A DNA stretch of 13,968 bases from Rhizobium glycinendophyticum (GCF_006443685.1 NZ_VFYP01000010.1:1-13968), one strand, 5' to 3'. Positions 6,901-12,544 are shown, numbered from the stretch's first letter. Made by a program: numbers and translations. Notes: a model not told the origin generated them from the letters alone.

Positions 6901-7518
6901 TTGCGGCAGGCGCCTGCGCCCGACCGGCTGGCCGAGCGGGCGCGGGGGCAGTCGCCGCTTGAGGCCGCCGTTGACCGCTATTCGCGGGCCTATCAGTCGA
7001 TCGACCAGCACCGGCGCGAGGGCTTGCCGGTCCTCGACATGCAGCGGCAGGAAATAGGCGATGCCGGCCGGCAGCTCGACCAGGTGCAGGGCGGCATGAA
7101 AGATTTGCTGCGCTCGACGTTGCAAAACGACCCGGCGACGGTGCGCGCCATGACCGAGCTTTCCGGCCGGGAGCGTGTCGCGCAGGTTATCGACGGGATG
7201 AAGCGCGAAAACGCGGCGCTGCAAGACCCGAATATCAGGGCCGAGCGGTTCGTTGAACGCTGGCAGGAGCTACAGGGCCAGCGCCGGGAGCTTCGCGGCT
7301 GGCAGCACGACGATGCCCGCGCCAAGGTCGAAAGCCAGATGAACGGCATGACCAAGAGCCTTGAGCGTGACCCGCAGGTAGATTCCATCCTGCGCAATCG
7401 CCGTCAGGAACTCGGAATCGGGCAGCAGCAGCGCCGGGGGCAGAGCATCGCCCACGAGCTGCAAGAGGAAATGTCACGCAGCCGGCAACTTAGCCGGGGC
7501 ATCGGTTTGGGAAGGTAG
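3916..7518 (+). CDS. traA: MOBQ relaxase with C-terminal RecD-like helicase (Ti-type TraA)
   Basis: A 1200-residue transfer protein that nicks oriT, stays bound to the 5' end and unwinds the strand. Residues 1-240 form the MobA/MobL relaxase domain: catalytic tyrosine Y25 in 'SMAYRAG' and a metal-binding cluster H137-H138-A-H140, with H126 nearby. A RecD/TrwC-type helicase follows, with Walker A GYAGAGKST (398-406), Walker B IDEAG (468-472) and the late motif GYATTIHKNQG (693-703). Residues beyond about 860 are a charged, probably disordered tail with two F-x-GLKL motifs (929-934, 971-976) and coiled stretches. The start is TTG, chosen because the family begins MAIYHF and GAGG (3905-3908) sits 7 nt upstream; ATG at residue 8 would cut the first strand. 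traA diverges from traD across oriT and is followed after 11 nt by the DUF6118 gene. Confidence 0.95.
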   Translation: MAIYHFSMKPVSRAGGRSAVASMAYRAGEKLTNERDGITHDYTAKQGVEHAEIVLPEGVNADWARDRSDLWNAAEFAEKRKDARVAREFEIALPHELSAEQRLEAAREMAQELADRYGAAVDFAIHAPHEASDVRNHHAHLLMTTRQVTEGGLGDKTYLERENKWLLAHDLPTTDMQLRDLRQRWEGIANERLAMAGLDIRIDHRSHMERGLEIAPTEHMGVHATQMERRGLDVSRSRLDEEAARRNAELIREKPEQVLTLITGEKSVFDRHDVARALHRYINDDPQEFQSAFAKVMASPALVELQPERADPATGEIELARYSTREMVEIESGMIESAQRMHGAHGHGVDRRHVERAIDRQDAAIQRSAGDASARLSDEQRRAIEHITGPERIAAVVGYAGAGKSTMLAAAREAWEAEGYQVHGAALSGKAAEGLEESSGIQSRTLASWSRGWENDRGTLGRGDVFVIDEAGMVGSRQLARFVGEAEARGAKIVLVGDHEQLQAIGAGAPFRAITEEIGHAELSEIRRQRVDWQREASVDFATHRTAEGLAAYRDRGNISFAETGEDARGQIVRDYLADRDERPDGTRVAMAHRRADVRAINDAIRAELQDRGELAQGEDAGALTFQTNDGKREFAPGDRIVFLENNRDLGVKNGMLGTVDHVEPGRIIATLDGRGGDSVSVPMGDYQAIDHGYATTIHKNQGATVDRAYVMASGTMDRHLTYVAMTRHRDGVQLYAAQDEFTNAGRLVEHGAAPYEHDPQKSDSYFVTLENDKGEQRTLWGVDLERAMKEAAPEIGEKIGLQHEGSTPVTLPDGTQTHRNTWKVQDAGELAYSQLERRLSRSGVKETTLDYTRDFAERRGIAEQMGVRSEIEIPAERTGLRAERESTAGDHALDRRSSQKVRADLAQDLRADPREDLAGDRQQRQRPFEGLKLGRRAAPESREPDRAGADGPQIDQKRPQQAEKQRRGMFAGLKLNARPAPSQERTERPEREGSLRQAPAPDRLAERARGQSPLEAAVDRYSRAYQSIDQHRREGLPVLDMQRQEIGDAGRQLDQVQGGMKDLLRSTLQNDPATVRAMTELSGRERVAQVIDGMKRENAALQDPNIRAERFVERWQELQGQRRELRGWQHDDARAKVESQMNGMTKSLERDPQVDSILRNRRQELGIGQQQRRGQSIAHELQEEMSRSRQLSRGIGLGR
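6603..6669. repeat. Overlapping inverted repeats and a diverged tandem duplication inside traA
   Basis: GAGATCCTCGC (6603-6613) is matched in inverse by 6659-6669, and TCGCGCGGATC (6621-6631) by 6652-6662. The same stretch encodes two related 8-residue units, RADLAQDL and RADPREDL (6622-6645, 6646-6669), indicating an old 24-bp duplication. It lies in the disordered tail of TraA. Whether the DNA structure matters or it merely reflects repeat slippage is unknown. Confidence 0.6.
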
Positions 7519-7529
7519 GCACGGAGAAT

Positions 7530-8288
7530 ATGGCGGAGCTGGACGACGACAGGGAAGGAATCGAGCCGGAAGCACTGGACGAGGACGCCGGCGACCCGGC
7601 CGCCGCGTTCGACGCGCTCCGGCGCACGATCGAGACGCAGGGCGCGCAGATCGGCGCGGAAATGACCGTGATGCGGCGCGGGCTGGAAGCGGCTTTCGAC
7701 CAGCTCGAAAAGATCGAGCCGGCGCAGGACTACAAGCCCCAGCTCGCCCAGCTCGTGCAGGCGCTCGACAATGTTGCGGAGCGGCTGCACGGCGTAGAGC
7801 AATCGCCTATTCTCCGGCAGGGTGCGACACACTATGCGGCGCTCCTCGAGCGCAGCGGCGAGGCCCTGATACGCACCGCCGCGCAGCAGCTCGAGCGGCA
7901 GGCGTCCGACCTCGAGCGCGCCGGCCGGAACCTCGCCGCTCATACGAAAAGCGCCTACGACCGGAAAAGTCAGGATTTCCGCATATGGATGGCCGGCCTT
8001 GTCGGGCTGTTCGTCGGCATATTCCTGATTTTGCTGTTGCCGCGTTTCCTGCCCTTCTCGGCCGACACCCATGTTGCGGCGACCGTCATAGGTCAGGACC
8101 GATGGAACGCCGGCGTCACCATGATGCGGGTGGCCGATCCCCGAAGCTGGCGCGGCGTGGCCGATTCCTCGCAGCTCGTGCGCGACAATGCCGAGGCGAT
8201 CGGGCAATGCGCCGAGGCCGCGCGCACGGCCGGTTCAGATCAGCAATGCACCATCACCGTGAAAGCGCCGGCAGCACCGGCGCAGTAG
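7530..8288 (+). CDS. DUF6118-like single-pass membrane protein of conjugal plasmids
   Basis: A 252-residue protein of unknown function. Residues 1-25 are very acidic. Residues 30-145 are helical with coiled-coil character (LERSGEALIRTAAQQLERQA). One membrane segment runs at about 152-171 (WMAGLVGLFVGIFLILLLPR), followed by an 80-residue C-terminal domain containing two cysteines that could sit in the periplasm. Proteins of this look, annotated DUF6118, commonly follow traA on alphaproteobacterial mobilizable plasmids; I recall this from the family and did not search for it. It starts 11 nt after traA behind CGGAGA (7522-7527), so it is probably co-transcribed. A role in transfer, for example linking the relaxosome to the membrane, is inference. 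Three CTCGAG sextets encode its Leu-Glu pairs. Confidence 0.75.
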   Translation: MAELDDDREGIEPEALDEDAGDPAAAFDALRRTIETQGAQIGAEMTVMRRGLEAAFDQLEKIEPAQDYKPQLAQLVQALDNVAERLHGVEQSPILRQGATHYAALLERSGEALIRTAAQQLERQASDLERAGRNLAAHTKSAYDRKSQDFRIWMAGLVGLFVGIFLILLLPRFLPFSADTHVAATVIGQDRWNAGVTMMRVADPRSWRGVADSSQLVRDNAEAIGQCAEAARTAGSDQQCTITVKAPAAPAQ

Positions 8289-8307
8289 GGTTGTGGGGGG
8301 ACACCAG

Positions 8308-8874
8308 TTATTTCGGGAGGTTTTCTTCCGCCTCAACAGGTCCGGCGGCCATCGCGACGAGGCGCGCCGCGATACGCTTGCGCAGTTGCTCGGGGAGCGG
8401 GCGCGACGACAGCGCCTCGTGAATCCACAGCCCATCGGCGGCAAGGCGCGAAATGAACCTGTCCAACTCGGCAGCGTCGTTTCCAATCGGCGCAGGAGGT
8501 GCCCAGCGGTCGATGACCTGTTGCCACAGATCGCCAAGCTGCCGATTGTCGAAGCTTTCCAGCATGAGCAGCAGTTCGACCCGCCGGGCAGCTCTTGCGC
8601 AGGTGTTGATGTAGGCGGCGTGTCGTTCGGCGTCTGTCGCCCTGTCCGAGGTGTTGCCGGCGCTCGCTTCCAGCTCCTGTTCCCATGAGCGAGTCAGATG
8701 CTCATGGGTGGCGAGGATCAGGGCTTCGCGCGACGGGAAATGATACAGAAGGCCGGCGCGTGTCATGCCGGTTTCGAGCGCTACGGCGTCGAGGGTGACG
8801 GCGGTGAGGCCGTCACGCTCGATGATGCTCACAATGGCTTCAAGCACTTCGAGGCGCTTGCTGGCTCTCGCCAT
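8308..8874 (-). CDS. TetR-family repressor, probable regulator of the adjacent exporter
   Basis: A 188-residue TetR-type regulator. The N-terminal HTH occupies about residues 19-52 (GLTAVTLDAVALETGMTRAG, then LLYHFPSREALI), the standard TetR signature. The helical remainder forms the ligand pocket and dimer interface. Length is normal. It follows the exporter gene on the same strand by 10 nt, and its ribosome binding site AAGGAA (minus strand, 8886-8881) overlaps the exporter stop codon, so the two are one operon. It probably represses the shared promoter at 10425-10453 and releases it on binding a substrate of the pump, as SmvR does for SmvA. The inducing compound is unknown. Its end lies only 19 bases from the convergent DUF6118 gene, so the cargo junction must be there. 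Confidence 0.88.
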   Translation of the reverse strand: MARASKRLEVLEAIVSIIERDGLTAVTLDAVALETGMTRAGLLYHFPSREALILATHEHLTRSWEQELEASAGNTSDRATDAERHAAYINTCARAARRVELLLMLESFDNRQLGDLWQQVIDRWAPPAPIGNDAAELDRFISRLAADGLWIHEALSSRPLPEQLRKRIAARLVAMAAGPVEAEENLPK

Positions 8875-8884
8875 GTCGGCTTCC

Positions 8885-10396
8885 TTAGTGTTGTGTGGGA
8901 TAGGCTGACGATTGCGAGCCGGGACCGTAGCGCCGCAACAGGATGCCGGTGATCAGGGCACCCACGGCCAGAACACCCGCCGCCACGTACATGACGACCG
9001 TATAGGCGTGGTCGAATGCGATTCCTGCCGCTTGACGCACGACAACACCATCGGCCCCCGCCTCGTTGGCAAAGACCAGCGCCGACGCCATGCTGTCGCG
9101 GGCCGCTTCCGAGGTTCCGGCGGGGAACACGACGTTGACCGTATAGAGGTAGGCCAAAAGACTTCCGAGAATTGTGACAGCGAACAGACTGCCAAACTCG
9201 TAGGACACTTCCTCGACCGACGACGCCATGCCGGCGCGATGCACAGGCACATTGCCCACAATAGCCGTTGATGCCACCGACATTGTTGCACCTACGCCGG
9301 CACCGGTCAGCGCCAGACCGGCGATCAGCCAGCCAAGGCCATGAGTGATGCCCCATGTCGCAAGCAGGACCGCCAGCGATCCCGCCGCAAGCCCGCCAGC
9401 TATAAGGATACGTAGGCCAATACGATGCAGGAATGCACCACCGAGCAGCGCAGTCGGCAATGATCCGAGCGCCGCCGCCGAAACCAGCATCCCGGCTTCC
9501 AGCGGCGTGAAGCCCGCAACGAGCTGGAAGCGTTGCGTCGTAGCAAGCTCAACACCGCCGATGGCGAACAGGGAGAACGCGGCCGCTAGAACGCCCGATG
9601 TGAACGCGGCATTGCGGAAGATCGAGAAGTCGAGCAGCGGGAACGGCAGGCGCAGTTGCCGGCGGACGAACAGCGCTCCGGCGAGGATGGCAACCAGCAG
9701 CGAAATAGCGGGGACGGCCCACGACTGCCCGGCATGGGCAGATTCCTTGATCGCGATCACAAAAGCCGACAGCGCCACCAATGCCTGAAACGACGACACC
9801 ACGTCCCAAGGCTTGGTCGCATCGCCGGCCACCTTCGGCGCAACGATCAGCGCCGAAATGAAGGCAGCGACCACTACCGGCACATTGATGAGGAACACCG
9901 ACCCCCACCAGAAATGGCCGAGCAGAAAACCGCCGATGATCGGTCCGAGCGCAGCGCCGACGACCGACAACGACCCCCAGATCGCAATGGCGATGTTGCG
10001 TTCCCGGTCATCCTCGAAGGTGACGCGGATGAGGGCGAGTGTCGCGGGCATCATCGCCGCCGCGCCGACCGCCAGAAAGGCCCGCGCCCCGATCAGGATT
10101 TCCGCTGTAGGCGAATAGGCCGCCACAATCGACGCGACACCGAACAGCACGAGGCCGATGAGGAACATGCGCCGGTGACCGATCCTGTCACCCAGCGTCC
10201 CGGTGCCGAGCAGCAGGCCGGCCATGACGAGGGGGTATGCGTTGATGATCCACAACCCTTGCGTTGCCGTCGCGCCAAGCTCGCGCGTCAGGGTAGGCAG
10301 GGCCGTGTAGAGGACCGAATTGTCCAGAACGATAAGCAGGAGACCGGCGGCGACGGTCACCAGAAGAACCCAGCGGTTCGAGTGGGCGGCAGGCAT
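8885..10396 (-). CDS. DHA2-family MFS multidrug/biocide exporter (SmvA/QacA-like)
   Basis: A 503-residue proton-driven exporter with about 14 membrane segments. DHA2 marks include the first-helix motif with D25 (IVLDNSVLYTALP, 22-34), motif A 'GTLGDRIGHRRMF' (66-78) and the antiporter motif C region 'GAALGPIIGGFLLGHFWWGS' (147-166). The WWGSVFLINVP stretch and 'RAGMASSVEEVSYEFGS' further down resemble SmvA. Such pumps export quaternary ammonium compounds, chlorhexidine, methyl viologen and dyes; the actual substrate range is not readable here. The ATG at 10396 has a weak ribosome binding site, but the membrane protein starts naturally there. It is the only obvious selectable trait of the plasmid and forms an operon with the TetR gene. 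Confidence 0.9.
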   Translation of the reverse strand: MPAAHSNRWVLLVTVAAGLLLIVLDNSVLYTALPTLTRELGATATQGLWIINAYPLVMAGLLLGTGTLGDRIGHRRMFLIGLVLFGVASIVAAYSPTAEILIGARAFLAVGAAAMMPATLALIRVTFEDDRERNIAIAIWGSLSVVGAALGPIIGGFLLGHFWWGSVFLINVPVVVAAFISALIVAPKVAGDATKPWDVVSSFQALVALSAFVIAIKESAHAGQSWAVPAISLLVAILAGALFVRRQLRLPFPLLDFSIFRNAAFTSGVLAAAFSLFAIGGVELATTQRFQLVAGFTPLEAGMLVSAAALGSLPTALLGGAFLHRIGLRILIAGGLAAGSLAVLLATWGITHGLGWLIAGLALTGAGVGATMSVASTAIVGNVPVHRAGMASSVEEVSYEFGSLFAVTILGSLLAYLYTVNVVFPAGTSEAARDSMASALVFANEAGADGVVVRQAAGIAFDHAYTVVMYVAAGVLAVGALITGILLRRYGPGSQSSAYPTQH

Positions 10397-10424
10397 GATA
10401 GCACCATTCAGTGAGAGTAGCCAA

Positions 10425-10453
10425 ACTTTACAGACAAGTTAGTAAAGTATCAA
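10425..10453 (-). promoter_or_regulatory. Promoter and TetR-type operator of the exporter operon
   Basis: On the minus strand TTGATA (10453-10448) and TAAAGT (10430-10425) are separated by exactly 17 bases, a good sigma70-type promoter 29 bases upstream of the exporter ATG. A perfect inverted repeat ACTTTAC / GTAAAGT (10425-10431, 10442-10448, 10-base spacer) covers the spacer and -10 box. That is the expected site for a TetR dimer to block polymerase. Binding is inferred. Confidence 0.72.
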
Positions 10454-10522
10454 GCGCCTGCCCGTGAGGAACTTCAGACAATGGCCGACAGCGGGGCTTC
10501 GCATTCCGGGGCGCGATCAATT

Positions 10523-10697
10523 TGTCGCGAAATTCCTGATTTTTGCGACAAAATCGCCGGCGCTGATTTTGCAGGGAAAAATCTGTCGCAAAAATCAGGT
10601 GCGAAAGTCAAACTTGTGCGACTGACTTTCGCGACACGTCGCGGCCCGGATTCCGCGCCGCTGCGGACGTGGTGCAGGTTTCAGGATTTGCGCGACA
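10523..10697. other. Left cluster of res-like recombination sites
   Basis: A perfect-armed 28-bp site, TGTCGC-N16-GCGACA, lies at 10523-10550; 28 bp is the usual size of a resolvase crossover site. A second site begins TGTCGCAAAAATCAGG at 10584-10599, the exact inverse of 10535-10550. A further pair of inverted arms lies at 10601-10610 and 10623-10632, ending in GCGACA (10631-10636). A lone half-site GCGACA is at 10692-10697. The first three units cover about 115 bp, the size of a complete Tn3-type res with subsites I, II and III. No resolvase gene follows directly; the related one is about 800 bp away beyond the kinase gene. Together with the promoter at 10425-10453 this accounts for the 319-base gap 10397-10715. 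Confidence 0.65.
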
Positions 10698-10715
10698 TAA
10701 GGGGCGCGAAGGAAT

Positions 10716-11327
10716 TTAATTCTGGATCACCAGATCAAAAGACCTTGGCGGGCAGACGCGCTCGAAATAGTAGCTTTCAACATCGTCCCAAACAGCGTGC
10801 CACGCGGCTAAAAAGCCCTCCGCGCCCTGTTCGCGCGCAGCAGTCCGTTCATGCCGCACTTTGGTCGGCACATCCACGATCACGGCGAGGTCGATCAAAT
10901 CCCGAAGGAACGGAGATGCGGAATAAGCTCCTTCGAGCAGAATCGTGGGCGCTGGCGCGACTTCGGTAAATTCGTTCTTGAGGCTGTAAGTGCCATCCGG
11001 GCCTAGTCCCTGCATGAAGTCGAAAGCTCGCCACTGTGCAGGTTCCCCCTTGCGTAGAGGCTCTATTGCCTCGCGAACGCGGTCCCACTCAAAAACGCGA
11101 TTCAACCGCTCCGCCACGGTTTTGTGAGGCCACTCGGATTCGGGAACCTGCGTTTGATAGAAATCATCGAGCGTAACCAAGGCTATGTCGGTCAGCTTCG
11201 CCAACCTTGCCGCAATCGTTGACTTACCGGAGCCGCTTCCCCCGTCAAGCGCCACGACAACAGGACGTGCGAGTTCGGCGCGGAGGGCTTCTATTCTCTC
11301 AAGTATGTGGAGTTCAGGCGACTTCAT
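10716..11327 (-). CDS. Uridine-kinase-like P-loop kinase of unknown substrate
   Basis: A 203-residue P-loop protein resembling uridine kinase and phosphoribulokinase relatives. Walker A is GGSGSGKST (29-37). 'VTLDDFYQ' (51-58) matches the acidic substrate-site motif that follows strand 2 in uridine kinases, and 'LLEGAYSA' (130-137) is the Walker B region. 'RHERTAAREQ' (158-167) is a plausible lid arginine segment. Substrate could be a nucleoside, another small molecule or an antibiotic; nothing in the sequence settles it. By eye its codon choice is less GC-biased than that of the tra genes, suggesting separate acquisition. It stands alone, divergent from the resolvase, with res-like sites on both sides and no clear ribosome binding site. 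Confidence 0.7.
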   Translation of the reverse strand: MKSPELHILERIEALRAELARPVVVALDGGSGSGKSTIAARLAKLTDIALVTLDDFYQTQVPESEWPHKTVAERLNRVFEWDRVREAIEPLRKGEPAQWRAFDFMQGLGPDGTYSLKNEFTEVAPAPTILLEGAYSASPFLRDLIDLAVIVDVPTKVRHERTAAREQGAEGFLAAWHAVWDDVESYYFERVCPPRSFDLVIQN

Positions 11328-11355
11328 TGTTCAACCAATTTCGATGATGCTGCGT

Positions 11356-11417
11356 TGTCGCAAAAATTCCAAAACCCGCGACAGCTTTCTTGTCGCATAA
11401 TAGGGATTTCCGCGACG
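11356..11417. other. Right pair of res-like sites upstream of the resolvase
   Basis: Two sites share the same arms as the left cluster: TGTCGC-N16-GCGACA (11356-11383, 28 bp) and TGTCGC-N15-GCGACG (11391-11417, 27 bp). They fill the gap between the divergent kinase and resolvase starts, so resolvase binding would both assemble a recombination synapse and control its own promoter. A two-site arrangement is known for resolvases such as Sin. Assignment as res is inferred from arm symmetry, size and position. Confidence 0.7.
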
Positions 11418-11441
11418 GTTTGCACGAGGTAGATTCCGGGC

Positions 11442-12035
11442 ATGTCGCCCACGAGGAAGCCCCTGCCCTTGCTTATCGGATATGCCCGCGTCTCGACCGA
11501 CGGCCAGACTCTCGACCAGCAGCGCGCGGCGCTGAAAGCGGCCGGCTGCAAGCGCGTGTTCGAGGAAAAGGCATCCGGCGCGCAGCGCGGCCGCCGCGAG
11601 CTGGCGAAGATGCTGGACCATTTGCAGCCCGGGAACGTGGTGACGGTGACGCGGCTTGATCGCCTCGCCCGATCGACGCGCGATCTTCTCGACATTGCTG
11701 AGCGGATCGGCCACGCCGAGGCCGGCTTGCGTTCGCTGGCCGAGCCGTGGGCCGACACGACGACGCCGGCCGGGCGCATGGTGCTGACTTTCTTCGCCGG
11801 CGTTGCCGAGTTCGAGCGCAGCTTGATCCATGAGCGCACGAGCGCCGGCCGCGCGGCGGCGAAGGCGAAGGGCGTTCGGTTCGGCCGCCCCCCTGCCCTG
11901 TCGGCCGAGCAGATCGCACACGCCCGCCAGCTCATCAGCGAGGACAAGAAGCCGGCCGAGGTTGCCCGGCTCTTGGGTGTGCATCGCTCTACCCTCTACC
12001 GGGCCATAGAACGCATTGACGTGGATACGCATTGA
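11442..12035 (+). CDS. Serine resolvase/invertase
   Basis: A 197-residue small serine recombinase. The catalytic serine is S18 in 'IGYARVST'. Conserved arginines appear in 'VTRLDRLARSTRDL' (68-81) and 'FERSLIHERTSAGRAAAKAKG'-type helix E near residues 123-144. A C-terminal HTH 'EVARLLGVHRSTLYRAI' (about 173-189) binds the subsites. Length is normal for Tn3/Tn21-type resolvases. On plasmids such enzymes resolve multimers to monomers, helping partition. No transposase is nearby, so this is a plasmid resolution system or the remnant of a transposon. The ATG at 11442 has a loosely spaced GAGG (11426-11429). Its last codons carry phased ACGC/ACGT boxes. Confidence 0.93.
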   Translation: MSPTRKPLPLLIGYARVSTDGQTLDQQRAALKAAGCKRVFEEKASGAQRGRRELAKMLDHLQPGNVVTVTRLDRLARSTRDLLDIAERIGHAEAGLRSLAEPWADTTTPAGRMVLTFFAGVAEFERSLIHERTSAGRAAAKAKGVRFGRPPALSAEQIAHARQLISEDKKPAEVARLLGVHRSTLYRAIERIDVDTH

Positions 12036-12046
12036 CGCAACTACGT
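12011..12046 (+). promoter_or_regulatory. Phased ACGC/ACGT box array upstream of the RHH-repA region
   Basis: Five boxes at exact 8-bp spacing: ACGC 12011, ACGT 12019, ACGC 12027, ACGC 12035, ACGT 12043. Seen as direct repeats, ACGCATTGACG occurs at 12011-12021 and 12027-12037 with a degenerate third copy at 12043-12053 (period 16). The copies lie in different reading frames at the end of the resolvase gene, so protein repetition does not explain them. TTGACG (12016, 12032) looks like -35 elements. They could be iterons for the replication protein or operators for the RHH partition protein. Confidence 0.68.
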
Positions 12047-12134
12047 TTAGTCGCCCGGCCCTAGAAGTAGTGCCTTTCTCGCCCCCTTACGCAAAGGGTT
12101 GCAGAATCGGGCGATTTCGTCTCTTCATGTAGAC

Positions 12135-12350
12135 ATGGCGAGTCGCACCCGAGAACAAGTTAAGCTGGAAAGTGTCCGAAACCTGCGCGCCCGTTGGCGC
12201 GCGGAGGGCCGGATTCTTGTGCAGGCCGATCTGCCCGGCGAGCTGGTCGCGGCGATTGACCGCCTGAAGGACGACGCGGGCTTGCGAGGGCGCGCGCCGA
12301 TCATCGAGGAAGCGTTGAGGTTCTATATCGAAGCGAAGCAAGGGACATAA
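12135..12350 (+). CDS. Small ribbon-helix-helix protein, possible copy-number regulator
   Basis: A 71-residue protein with a basic, helical N-terminal third (REQVKLESVRNLRARWRAEG). An RHH-like core follows: strand 'RILVQADLP', helix 'GELVAAIDRLKDDAG', helix 'RAPIIEEALRFYIEAKQ'. RHH dimers are transcriptional repressors; its place 194 bp ahead of repA and just before a terminator suggests control of replication genes, which is inference. The ATG at 12135 has no Shine-Dalgarno sequence and may be leaderless; an in-frame TTG at 12099 with AAAGGG directly before it is too close to serve well. Only one small gene separates the resolvase from repA. Antitoxin function is less likely because no toxin gene adjoins. 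Confidence 0.65.
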   Translation: MASRTREQVKLESVRNLRARWRAEGRILVQADLPGELVAAIDRLKDDAGLRGRAPIIEEALRFYIEAKQGT

Positions 12351-12354
12351 CGGC

Positions 12355-12388
12355 AAAACGCCCGACCGTTGGCGCGGTCGAGCGTTTT
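12355..12388 (+). terminator. Intrinsic terminator after the small RHH gene
   Basis: AAAACGC (12355-12361) pairs with GCGTTTT (12382-12388) and CGACCG (12363-12368) pairs with CGGTCG (12375-12380). One mismatch separates the stem halves and the loop is 6 bases. The stem begins 5 bases after the stop codon and ends in a T run, so it is a good rho-independent terminator and, being A-rich on the left, may work in both directions. It isolates repA from upstream transcription. Confidence 0.85.
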
Positions 12389-12460
12389 ATAGGCCGTCAG
12401 ACACACCGTAGAGCCGGGGCCATCAAAGTCTCCCCTTATCTACGCTAGAGCACTCCAATT

Positions 12461-12479
12461 CGCAAGATTGATTCTTGCG
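12461..12479. promoter_or_regulatory. Inverted repeat upstream of repA (candidate operator)
   Basis: CGCAAGA (12461-12467) and TCTTGCG (12473-12479) form perfect 7-bp arms around TTGAT, 66 bases before the repA start. No T tract follows. The symmetry and position suit a dimeric repressor, either the small RHH protein next door or RepA itself. The gap 12389-12544 otherwise shows only a weak DnaA-box-like word at 12436-12444. Confidence 0.5.
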
Positions 12480-12544
12480 GAAACGGGGAAAGCTGTGCCT
12501 GCCGTCCGCGCTGTCATGTCCTTCAAAAGGAAGGACGAGGGCAT

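Noticed and set aside
7404..8207. A 267-codon minus-strand frame opposite the DUF6118 gene
   Set aside because: The plus-strand gene has the ribosome binding site, operon spacing and membrane segment; the minus frame is its shadow.
9656..10414. A 252-codon open frame opposite the exporter gene
   Set aside because: The translation is dominated by R, D, G, Q and H, typical of the reverse frame of a membrane-protein gene. The exporter on the other strand is unambiguous.
8289..10520. Exporter operon as a Tn402/Tn5053-type insertion near a res site
   Set aside because: Those elements hunt res sites, which made the idea attractive, but I found no 25-bp terminal inverted repeats, no 5-bp target duplication and no tni genes.
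10481..10969. Plus-strand 162-codon frame over the res cluster and kinase 3' end
   Set aside because: It runs through inverted res arms and antisense to the kinase, with a composition that suggests no protein.
12436..12444. DnaA box upstream of repA
   Set aside because: TTATCTACG differs from the TTATNCACA consensus at two positions and stands alone, which is too weak to call.
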